This document shows, piece after piece, positions 54,661 through 64,000 of a DNA stretch of 64,000 nucleotides. Both the position numbers and the translations under genes were made by a program. The notes under the pieces were generated by a model. The model had not been told where the DNA came from, did not search any database, and saw only the letters and a list, made by a program, of their open reading frames with translations. Each line of letters begins with the position of its first letter. Position 1 is the first letter of the stretch. This DNA is from Chloranthus sessilifolius (Eukaryota > Streptophyta > Magnoliopsida > Chloranthales > Chloranthaceae): positions 3,478,001-3,542,000 of the forward strand of contig CM037591.1 in assembly GCA_021018995.1 (NCBI GenBank). Reading direction: 5' to 3'.

Positions 54661-55941
54661 GAGCATCTCCAGCATGGAGAGCTAAATTCAGGTAGCTAAA
54701 CACTAATTTAGCTACTGCTACAGTACTTTAGTTGTTACTACAGTAAAAATCACTCCAGCAGACACTCTATTTTAGCTACTCCTTTCTTTAAAATATTATT
54801 TTTCATTTTGATTTTATATTATTTTACTACCCACACTTAGGGATGTCGGTATACCGAACCAAGCCGAACTCGAAATTTTTTGTGTTCAGTTCGGTACACC
54901 CCAAACCGAAATCGAATCGAAACTGATTTGGTTCGGTTCTAACTTTTTTTTTTCTAAAACCGAAACTGATTTGGTTCGGTTCGGTTCGGTGTAGGTAAAA
55001 TACCTACTCTTATTTTTTTAGGGTATCTTTTCGTTTTGTTCGGATTATTTTTCAGCTTCAAGCCACCCAAACCGAAACCGAACCAAATTGGGGTTCGGTT
55101 CGGTTTGTGTCGATTTCGGTTCGGTTCAATTTTTTTTCTGAATCCGAAACCGATTCGGTTCGGTTCGGTTCGGCGTAGGTAAAATACCTACTTTTTTATT
55201 TTTTTAGGGTATCTTTTCGTTTTTTTCGGGTTTTTTTCGGCTTCAAGCCACCCAAACCGAAACCGAACTAAATTGGGGTTCGGCTCGGTTAGGTTTGTGT
55301 CGGGTTTCGGTTCAGTTCAAATATTTTTTTTTCTGAAACTGAAACCGATTTGGTTCGGTTCGGTGTAGGTAAAATACTTACTTTTTATTTTTTTAGAGTA
55401 TCTTTTCGTTTTGTTAGGGTTTTTTTTCGGCTTCAAGCCACCCAAACCGAAACCGAACCAAATTGGGGTTCGGTTCGGTTCGGTTTGTGTCAGGTTTCGG
55501 TTCGGTTCAATTTTTTTTTCTGAAACTGAAATCGATTTTGTTCGGTTCGGTGTAGGTAAAATGCCTACTTTTTATATTTTTTGGGTTTTTTCGAGTTTTT
55601 TTGGCTTTCAAGCCACCCAAACAGAACCGAATTGGGGTTCGGTTCGGTTTGCGTCGGGTTTCATTCTGGTTCGGGACCCTCGGGTTTCGGTGCATTCTTA
55701 TTTTATTATTTTACTATTAGACAAGAGAGAGGAGAGAGAAAGAGAGTTATCCTTAAAAAAAAAAGAGAGAGAGATTATTTTAATGTTTAGCTACTGCTAC
55801 AGTAAAGCTAAATTTAGCTATTACTGTAGCAGCAACTATTTTTAGTGTGTGAGATGGCGTGCCTGTTGGAGCTGACTTTTTAATATTTGTCTCGCTATAA
55901 CTCCTTTAGCGGTTTGGATAGCTCTCCTGTTGGAGATGCTC
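54661..55941. mobile_element. Tourist-type (PIF/Harbinger) MITE with nested insert
   Basis: Ends GAGCATCTCCAGCATGGAGAG and, inverted, GAGCATCTCCAACAGGAGAG, flanked by TTA on both sides (54658-54660 and 55942-55944). The uninterrupted target reads TGTCATTAGTGACATTG at about 708 in this same window, proving both borders. The MITE's own body (CTACTGCTACAGTA words on both sides) is about 420 bases. The remaining ~860 bases are a tandem block inserted into it. Confidence 0.9.
54838..55700. repeat. GGTTCGGTTCGG tandem block nested in the MITE
   Basis: Units of about 174-190 bases carry CTTCAAGCCACCCAAACCG at 55056, 55241, 55431 and 55605, plus GGTTCGGTTCGGTGTAGGTA and AGGGTATCTTTTCG. Outer words TAGGGATGTC at the left and the inverse TAAGAATGCACCG at the right suggest a hAT-type MITE whose inside has amplified. 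The target duplication is unclear. Open frames here come from the repeat. Confidence 0.65.
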
Positions 55942-57535
55942 TTAGTGACATTGTTAACATTCACGGTCCACCAAACCATAGACACAAAAATTGCGGATTT
56001 TTTCAATAATTCGAGACTTTTAGGTCCCCCGAATTAATCACGAATTATTCGCGATTTTTTCGAAAATTTGCCTGATAAAAAAAATCATGAATAATTCCTG
56101 ATTTTTTCAAAAAGTTGTGACTTCCTTAAATGTTTAATATTCTTTTAAAAAAATTGTAGTTTTAAATTTTTTATTTTTAAATTTTTCTCACAGACTTTTC
56201 CTCCTAATATTTCCCTTAACTTCCCGAATTTGTCGGATATTTCCGAATTTTAACCGCGCCGAATTATTGCCGAACCCTGATTTGGTGACTACATACATGC
56301 AATTTTATTTTTTTTGACTAATCCCTCTACCTGTGAACTTAATACTAGAATATAAGGGTTTGCCAACTAAATGCTAGCATATGAGGGTTTGACTCAGAAT
56401 CCCGTGTTTTTGGAGCTTTTATGCTATTTTTCTTGTTTGCCACTTTTTATGGGGATTCATATTTTCTAAATATTTCAGAATAAAAGTGACATATCAATTT
56501 ACTATTAAATGACTGAGAAATACTCAAAACTGAGATAAAAAAATGAAGCCAAAATATCCTTTAAAACTAGGAATATGAGGGAGTAAGTAGTGGGTTTGAT
56601 TCTTGTCCTCCATGTTGTTTCCCACCTTTGTATTTACAAGGTGTGGGTTGGGTTTTGTTAGTTAACCCTCACCACTATAGTTGGTGCTCCCCTTACGCTA
56701 TTTCACAACTGTCACATGTGTATGCATGCATACTCCTCGGTTCTCGAGGTTGTCTCAGCCGAATGACTGCATAAAAAATATATATATAAATTTGAGTTTT
56801 CTGAGAAATACTCATAAAACCTCAAATTTTGACCAAACTCAAAAACAACACTTAGAAAAACTAAGAATTTGAGTGTACTCAAATTCTGGAGTCCAGAATC
56901 GTAGCTAATCATATTCTATGTTTTTTTGGTAAAGCTTAGAATTGCCTGAACGAGGCTCATATCTTGTATGTCTTCGTCGTTATGTGTAATGACAATTATA
57001 TATATAACATGTCAGCAGTCAAAACGTGTCCCTCAAGTTATGCACATTCTAACATGCCCTAATTGTATTGGAGAGTTATTTAGGGTGCAACCCCATACAT
57101 TGAAATATTTGTAAGTAATAAATAATATAAGGGAAATTTTCAAGATCGACCTCCGTAATTTCACCTATTCCAACAATGAACCTCTAATTTCACCTTTTCC
57201 ACAACAAACCAGCTTGAAGTCGAGCCAAGCTCAAAAGTCATAAATAACCCTCATGTTAAGGAAAAAGCATTTGTTTGTCCAGTTTGGGCGCCGCATTGAA
57301 CAAAAGACGATTCTAGTAGCGAAGGCAAACCCACCCAAGTGAGATAGGCAACAAGTAGCTTGTTTCCAGGCCGATAAGATAGGTGACGGGTTTACAGCCG
57401 GTACCCTAGTGGCCCACTTAAAATACGTGCTTGCTCATATATGGCATTGATCTCAAACGATCATGTGGTAGGAGATTGTTAAATGATATTCAATCAGTAA
57501 GTCCATCGGCTGTCAACGGGTCACTCAGGTCGAGA

Positions 57536-58998
57536 CCTGTCAATTTTGATCTACTCGTCGAGACCTGTCCAATGAACCTAGTTTTGAAACTGTTAAAAGT
57601 GCTAAAAATTGAAGTGAAAGATTCAATGGCTGTTAAGTTAATAAAAACTGTTAAAATGTTATTGGTTGGGTTACTCGATCCATCGGGTACATTTTACTAT
57701 TTAACTTTTCTCTTTTTGTGTTGCATTTTCTTTAATATATACTTTCGCTAATTTGCTAATTGCATTTTTAAATTATAAACAGTAGAACGGAATATAGAGA
57801 TATTTGTAATCTAAAAGCAATGAGTATGTTTTATTTGTCAAAAAAGAAAAAATTGTGGCAATTTTTTAAAAAGATTAATATGATAGAGGGGCCCATTTTA
57901 GGAACTCGCCTTGGGCCCCCAAAATTTCAGGGCTGGCCCTACATGTTTTTTGAGTATTTCTGAATGAAAGCTACATATCAATTTCCAACCAAATGACTTG
58001 GAAATGCTCAAATTTGAGCGAAAAAAATGAAGTCAAAATATTCTTTAAAATTAGGAATATGAGAACTCAAGAACACAAAAATTTGAGTTTTCGGGGAAAC
58101 ACTCAGAAAACCCCAGACTTTGACCAAACTTAAGAACAACACCCAGTACTTAGATTCTGGACATAGCGAATCATATTCTATGCTTTTTCGGGAAAATCTC
58201 ATAATCACCCAAACGAGTCATTAAGAAATTCCATTTAGCCTTCCGTTGACCGAGAATGAATAGTTGGTTGGTTTTTATAAAACACGTTTTAAAGTTTTTT
58301 GCATTACGATTATCAATATTTACATATGAGGCTCATATCTTGTATGCCCCCATCATTACATGTAATGACGATTACATACATAACATGTCAACAATCAAAA
58401 CGGGTCATTCAGGTTATGCACATTCAAATGAGCCCTAATTGTATTGGAGAGTTATTTAGGGCACAACCCATGCATCGAAAGATTTGTAAGTTATAAATAA
58501 TATAAGGGAAATTTTCAGGATCGACCTCTATAGTTTCACCATTTCCAACAGTGAACCTCTAATTTTACCTTTTTCACAACAGACCAGCTTGAAGTCATAA
58601 ATAACCCTCTTGTTTCCTTTATAAACGCATGTCAAGGCAATAGCATTCCTTTGTCCACTTCAAGCGCCACATTGGACAAAAGACAATCCAAATAGCGAAG
58701 GCAAACTCACCCAGGTGAGATAGGCAACTGAAAGCTAGCTTGTTTCCAAGCCGATAAGATAGGCGATGGGTTTACAGCTGGTATGCTAGTGCCCACTCAA
58801 AATATGTGCTTGCTCATATATGGCATTGATCACAAACGATTATGTGGCAGGAGATTATTAAATGATATTCAGTCAATCTTCATGGTCAACAATATGCTTG
58901 CATGGATTTCATTTTCGAAGGTTTATTCTACGGCTGTCAACAGGTCACTCAGGTCGGGCCAAAATTTGGCTGTCTAATGAGAAATGTGGAGTTTTCAG
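57536..58998. repeat. TOPLESS-upstream module, copy C, second part
   Basis: It matches 5280-6752 and 23290-24755, including the candidate Harbinger right end (CGGGAAAATCTCATAATC near 58192) and GATAAGATAGGCGATGGG. It ends at GTGGAGTTTTCAG and goes straight into exon 2 of TOPLESS, where copies A and B continue with ACCCGACCTGATAG. Confidence 0.7.
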
Positions 58999-59160
58999 AC
59001 TGGAGCAAGATTCTGGTTTCTTTTTTAATATGAAATATTTCGAAGAGGAGGTGCATAATGGAAATTGGGATGCAATGGAGAGATATCTTTCGGGCACCAA
59101 AGTAGACGATAATCGCTTTTCTACGCAGATTTCTTTGAAATTCGGAAGCAGAAGTACCTC
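58999..59160 (+). pseudogene. TPL: TOPLESS-like pseudogene copy C, exon 2 only
   Basis: It reads LEQDSGFFFNMKYFEEEV, HNGNWDAMERYLSGTKVDDN and RFSTQI, the CTLH part of TOPLESS. Compared with copy A it lacks one codon (Phe of SGF) and later loses a base, which changes the frame. Promoter, UTR and exon 1 are gone because a deletion fused module sequence to the exon. The Tekay-like element at 59161 cuts the exon after GAAGTACCTC. The rest of the gene, if it still exists, would lie beyond 64000. Confidence 0.85.
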
Positions 59161-61615
59161 TGTGACGACCCGACTTTTCCAATCCCTAAGGTATAGGAAA
59201 GGCCGGTTCATCAACTTATTGATTTCTCAATAAGCCGTAACAAACAGAAGCCGGCAACATAAACAAAGGTCTAAAGACAGAGGCAGCATAGTTAATCCAA
59301 AAACCAATGCTTCAAATAACAAAATTAGATATATCACTGTGAGGAACCAAAAAGAACCACCGGTGATGGCCAATCCGATCACCTAAAATAGAGGTTCACA
59401 ATAATGGTTCCTCGAGTGATATCAAAAAGAACAAAATAAGGCCTAGGGCCCAATATTCAAAACAATATTGACAAAATACCAAAATCTGAGGATCTAAAGG
59501 TCAAGGAAGAACTCCTCGGCGAGCAAGTCTAATTCCTCCTCGGGAATATAATGAATCCTCCAAATCCTCGGATCCCAAATCGGTCTCGGCACATGGCGTA
59601 TAGTCGAGGTGAGCTAACACCAAGCTCAATAAGGGAAAAAGATCTATTTGCATTTCTTATAAGTAAAAGTTTTCAAAAGACGAAATCGGATCAAATATGG
59701 TTTTCAATGATGCTTTTCAAATTAAATCTCCGATTCTAATCACGAGTCAAAAGCGATCATAAAATCTAAAGTGTTCAAAATGTTACGATTTAGCATGCTT
59801 CTTGTCTTAAATTTATAACTTAATTTTATCTCCCAAATTTCCTATAGCATGAGAGCAGACTACGTGACCGATGGGAAGACCCTACTGACCATCGTCGTTC
59901 ATGAACCCATTTCGAAAATGCAACAAGCCCCTACGCTATGAGGGAAACTTGCGCCAAAGTTTTACCGTCAACACGGTTGGTGGAATCTAGGGCATCGTAC
60001 TTATGAACCCAAAATCAAATGCAAATGCTAACACATATCCAAGCTTATTATTCATATCATATACTGATTTTCAAAGTTCTGATTCGAAGTTCTGATTCAA
60101 ATTTAACTGAGGTTCTGATTCAAATTTAACTGTGGTTCTGATTCAAATTTAACTGAGGTTCTGATTTCTAATGATTCTTATTTATGACAAGGTTTACAAA
60201 TTTTCGGATTGTATTATATGTTCAAAGTTTTAATTAAACTGTGTGCAATGAATTTTCTATATTTCATGCTTCAAGAAAATAACTTGATTTATGACTGTTT
60301 ATGCTTATAATTTATGCAAATAATAGTTTGGATTCCCCTACCTTAACAAGGAGCTTCAAAAAATCACGCATAAACAGTCCTCACCAAGGACTCCCAACAG
60401 TCAAAACCTGCATATATTAACACTTTCAGTGTTAATATAAGACAAAAAAAATCAAACTAAAACTTGCGGATTAAAAATCCAATAAAAATTCTGAATGCCA
60501 AAAACAGGACAGAAACAGAATTTGTGGGTCAAATCTGAAATTCGATGGTCGAATTCAATTTCGACCTTTGAATTCAAAGCGCATCGATCCCAAAAATGGA
60601 AAAATACTTTGTCGATCATGGCCATCAGATTTTAGATTGAACCAGACCATCGATCACATTTTCTAAATGATCCAAAATGGGAAAAATCGCACATCGATCT
60701 GGCCATCAGATTTTAGATTCAACCACGACCATCAGATCACTGATTTTCTAAATGATCCCAAAAATGGGAAAATCAGACATCATGGGCCATCAGTTTTAGA
60801 TTGAACCACGACCATCGATCACATGATTTTCTAAACAAATCCAAAATGGGAAAAATTTGCACATCACTGTGGCCATCGATTTTAGATTGAACCTGACCAT
60901 CGATCACATGATTTTCTAAATTCCAAAATGGGAAAATCGCACATCGATGCGGCCATCGATTTTAGATTGAACTACGCCCATGTCTTCTTTAATTCTAAAC
61001 AAAACATAAACAAAATAACACAAGGAGGTTTCATCGACCTACCTCATGTAGTTTAAACCGTTGATTCCAAGCTCCAAGCTCCAAGTTCCATGGTTGATTT
61101 TCACTTGGTCCATCATAAAGAAACGACCACGACCATTAGATCACACAGATTTTCTCACTCTCCACATCATTCTTCTCTTTCAATATATCAAACTGATCCT
61201 AAGACAATTTCAAAGCTAATCAATGGTGAGATGTGAAGAGGAGGTCTCAATCTCTAGATCTAGGATCAAACGAGCAAGGTCTTTAGAAGCTTAAATTCAA
61301 AGCAAAGAGTGGGAGAGTTAATCTTCTCGCACTCTCTCTCTCTTATAACCAAACCTAAGCAACTATAATATCTAGATTTTTGTATTTTTAACTTATCCAC
61401 TTAAGTTGAGAACATATCTGGTGTTAACCACCAACACCAACCCAATAGTATAAGTTATCGATTTCATGACTTGCACACCTCTCGAGACCAACTCCTTTGG
61501 CCATTAGTCTTACCATAGCCTTAGCTTACCAAAAGTCCAAAAATATTCTACAGTATTTTCCGGGCACGCTTACCGAGGTAAACGAAAATATGCCGAAAAT
61601 ATCAGGGATATTACA
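59161..61615 (-). repeat. 3' LTR of the second Tekay-like element
   Basis: 2455 bases, bounded by TGTGACGACCCGAC on the left and GGGATATTACA on the right (the inverse of the LTR ends at 38547 and 41066). The polypurine tract, inverted, follows as TTCACCCCTCCTTAG. The GATCGATGG array is present at about 60585-60975 with fewer units than in the first element. Confidence 0.88.
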
Positions 61616-62995
61616 TTCACCCCTCCTTAGGAATTTTCGTCCTCGAAAATTGAAGACAACACACCACAAAAGAAGGAAAGCGAAACAAGGTGCAGGCGAT
61701 GGGCTCACAGGCACGCAAGTCAAGGGATGAAATCTGTAGTAACATGGATGTACTACATGTGGCACTGAAGGGGCCATAGTGGGTTGCATCCGACATGGAT
61801 GCCCACCCCAGTGTCACGTCGGAAAGCGTCACACCATGACGTAGAAAAGCAACACCCAAAAAGAACTAAACAAACAAGGATCCTACCACAAAATAGATAT
61901 AGTACTGAAGGGACAGGCCCACACACGGAAATGTAACAGGCCAACAAAAAGCCAGAAGGTGCTAACAGAATTCATAGCCAACAGTGTACTCACCGAACAA
62001 CCAAAACTAGCAAAACAGAGCCAAAACAGAAAATATAGATGGAAAGGCAAAAGTTAGAACCACCAGGTTGCAAGATAATGCATGCAATAAGAAAATAAAT
62101 ACATGCCCCAAAAATGATGGGGTTGCTCCCAGATTGGAGGGGACACAGGTCAGAAAGTGGGTGTGGGGGTGGTGGAGCCAACTAAGTAGGTGGCTGTGCG
62201 GCTTGTGGGGCGGGCTGCGTAGAGTGGGCAGAAACCAGGCTGTATATAAAAATACAGGCCCAAAAACCCAACAGCAATGCATAAAATCGCACAACCCATG
62301 AGCGAAAAAACCCCTCCCTCATGGTGAAAAGCCACTGTGAGCTTAAAACACCGACCTCCGAGAGTTTAAACCTCTGAATTTTGAGCAATCACCCATGATG
62401 AACCTCTCCATAAATGAAGTGCACCAACCCTATCATTGGCGCCACAAATGTTTACATCATAAATCCACCTACCCACAATTCGCAATGTTTCTCGGGCATA
62501 AAGTGTTGGTGAAAGCTTATGACAATGATTAAAAAATAAACCAACAATGTGCTCAATGAAAAATTTTGCAACACACCAAATTTTTAACACATGAAATTTT
62601 AATACACACAGTATGTTTAACACATCGGAAATTTTCAAAATGGACAAAATTTTGAAATCTATAATTGATCTGTGGGTCTAAATGGACCTAGTTTGAGCCC
62701 GTTGTATCCCAATCATGAACTCAGATCATGACAGCAGTAGCAAGGGCAAATGGCAGCAGATCAGATCATGACAGCAGATTTTGATCATGACAGACCATAA
62801 CACACCAGAATTTGGTCTAAGGTCCCAAAATTATTCACGATGTCCATAAGTGAGTGACGCTTATAGGAGACGTAAAATAACGTGATCACCACAAGTTCTC
62901 GCGAAATAATTTTATATTTCTATATAAAACCAAGAATGACGATAATATTGATATATATAACCAAATGATTACATATTCTGGAAAATATCATCTGA
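61616..62995 (-). other. Untranslated 3' part of the second Tekay-like element
   Basis: Inverse of 45900-47265. Several open frames overlap on both strands but none has a recognisable domain and they are not conserved in frame with the first element. I treat the stretch as non-coding. Confidence 0.65.
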
Positions 62996-63044
62996 TCCAC
63001 ACAAAATGAAAAATTCAAGCAAATAGGCTCAAATTGGTCCGAGC

Positions 63045-63239
63045 TCATTCACGCTCCCAAGTGGCTTCCTCCGTGTGATTCCGCCATTGTACAAGAACCA
63101 AAGGAATCCTTTTAGTGCGTAGGATTCGCTCCTTGCGATCCAAAATCAATCGGTCCTCAATCACCTTCAAACCATCCTCAAGCTCGATGGGTTGGTAATC
63201 AAGCACGTGAGTCGGGTCACGATGTATCGTGAACATCAA
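63045..63239 (-). other. Chromodomain-like tail of integrase (fossil)
   Basis: It reads DPTHVLDYQPIELED, RLILDRKERILRTKRIPLVL and QWRNHTEEATWE. The RILDRKE...IPLVKVQWxxHxxEEATWE pattern is the group II chromodomain-like module at the end of Tekay/Del integrases, thought to guide insertion to heterochromatin. It is part of the fossil element. Confidence 0.8.
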
Positions 63240-63371
63240 ACATGAAAGACATTGTGCATGCTAGACAATTGCGGTAGCGCCACTCGATATGCAACCTCTC
63301 GACTCGCCTAAAATTTCAAAAGGCCCAACGTACTAGGACTCAACTTCCTCGCTTCCAACCTCATAACGCCT

Positions 63372-63960
63372 TCAGAGGCGAAATCCGAACAAAGACATTC
63401 GCGCAACTTTGAAAAAATTAATTATTAGTGTAAATCGACATGGACTATATACCAAGTGAAAAATACACTTTAAGGCGTTAACTACCTCAAAATCCACGTG
63501 TCGCCTCTTGAGATCAGCGTAGCTCTTTTGACGACTCTGAGCTACTCGTAGTCGCTCGCGTATCAACCGAACTGTCTCGGTCGTGCGCTCAACTATCTCA
63601 GGTCCAATAATGAGCTTCTCACCCACTTCTTCCCAGTTTAACGGCGATCGACACCGTCTCCCATATAAAGCCTCAAACGGAGCCATACCAATGCTAGCCT
63701 GAAAGCTATTGTTGTAGGCGAACTCAATCAAAGGCAAGTGTTGGTCCCATGACCCGTGAAAATCCAACATACAAGATCTCAACATGTCCTCAAAAATCTG
63801 ATTCACTCGCTCGCGCCATCCGTCGTGGGTGAAATGCGTAACTAAAGTCAAGACGAGAACCCATTCCTCCACGAAATTTCGCCAAAGTGTGAAGTAAACA
63901 ACGGGTCTCTGTCTGACACAATACTAGCTGGTATCCCATGCAGTCTAACAATCTCCTTCA
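63372..63960 (-). other. Integrase core, C-terminal half (fossil)
   Basis: It reads [55 protein letters not shown] and KSYADLKRRHVDFEV. These are the diagnostic end of the Ty3/gypsy integrase catalytic core and its following segment. The same protein region lies at about 45080-45390 in the first element. Confidence 0.85.
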
Positions 63961-64000
63961 AGTATAATTCTGCAAGTCTACTAGCTGTATACGAGATATT

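Larger units (their letters stand above)
54537..57535. repeat. TOPLESS-upstream module, copy C, first part
   Basis: It matches 599-1500 across GTTGAAAAGATTGTGTG, GGTGCTTGTCATTA / GTGACATTGTTAAC, TTTTCAAAAAGTTGTGACTT, CAAACTCAAAAACAACAC and AGGCTCATATCTTGTATG. It is split by the MITE at 54661-55941 and has another 56280-56800 stretch not seen in the left copy. From 57425 to 57500 it matches 6555-6640, where copies 0 and 1 have been joined. Confidence 0.65.
59161..64000 (-). mobile_element. Second Tekay-like Ty3/gypsy element, incomplete in window
   Basis: On the minus strand, reading from the window edge: integrase (about 63400-63960), a chromodomain-like piece (63045-63239), a long untranslated part and the 3' LTR (59161-61615). 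The sequences are close to those of the element at 38547-49798, inverted. It inserted into exon 2 of TOPLESS copy C, so it is younger than that copy. The visible coding parts are broken in a few places. The 5' half is outside the window, so wholeness cannot be judged. Confidence 0.85.

Noticed and set aside
55411-55845. 144-codon frame
   Set aside because: Produced by the GGTTCGG tandem units (periodic residues), no gene.
1-64000. tRNA, rRNA or other structured RNA genes
   Set aside because: No tRNA-like A/B boxes in a cloverleaf or rRNA segments were recognised; a covariance search could not be run.

Overview
The window is nuclear DNA of a flowering plant. It is AT-rich, has spliced exons with GT/AG borders, plant Ty3/gypsy chromoviruses of the Tekay/Del type, Ty1/copia relics, a plant PIF/Harbinger transposase, hAT and Tourist MITEs, a LINE relic, and broken copies of two conserved plant genes: a TOPLESS (TPL/TPR) co-repressor and an AP-1 gamma-adaptin. 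I cannot name the species. I see no gene that looks fully intact. The calls rest on reading the sequence; no alignment or database search was run.

Left part (1-28.3 kb). A TOPLESS-like locus is present as two long paralogous blocks. Copy A (about 2.33-14.04 kb) keeps promoter, 5' UTR intron, LisH/CTLH exons and WD40 exons, but carries several lesions and lacks the last third. Copy B (about 20.37-28.26 kb) shares the same upstream DNA but kept only pieces of exons 2, 3, 4, 8, 9 and 10. Between them (14-17.4 kb) lies a cluster of long-inverted-repeat MITEs, one clean hAT MITE (15123-15640) and a 103-bp triple tandem repeat. A decayed PIF/Harbinger transposon (about 17433-23980) carries a transposase on the minus strand. 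The A block begins inside that transposase's first exon, so the transposon predates the duplication.

Middle part (28.3-38.5 kb). Ty1/copia relics on the minus strand surround a two-exon piece of gamma-adaptin (32.56-33.17 kb). An 864-bp hAT MITE with a perfect 8-bp target duplication follows, then featureless AT-rich DNA and a hairpin-dense block.

Right part (38.5-64 kb). An 11.25-kb Tekay-like element with both LTRs and a 5-bp target duplication (38547-49798) sits in a probable hAT-transposase tail. A 2.44-kb solo LTR (50869-53308) sits in a LINE relic. A third copy, C, of the TOPLESS upstream DNA (54.5-59.0 kb) is interrupted by a Tourist-type MITE whose empty site is visible at about 700 in the same window. 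It ends in a fused TOPLESS exon 2 that is itself split by a second Tekay-like element (59161 to beyond the window end).

The most unusual signals are the three independent ways in which the TOPLESS copies broke, including a snap-back inverted insertion inside exon 3 of copy B, and a recurring pattern in which LTR-like regions carry irregular arrays of short perfect or near-perfect palindromic words, a different word in each region.
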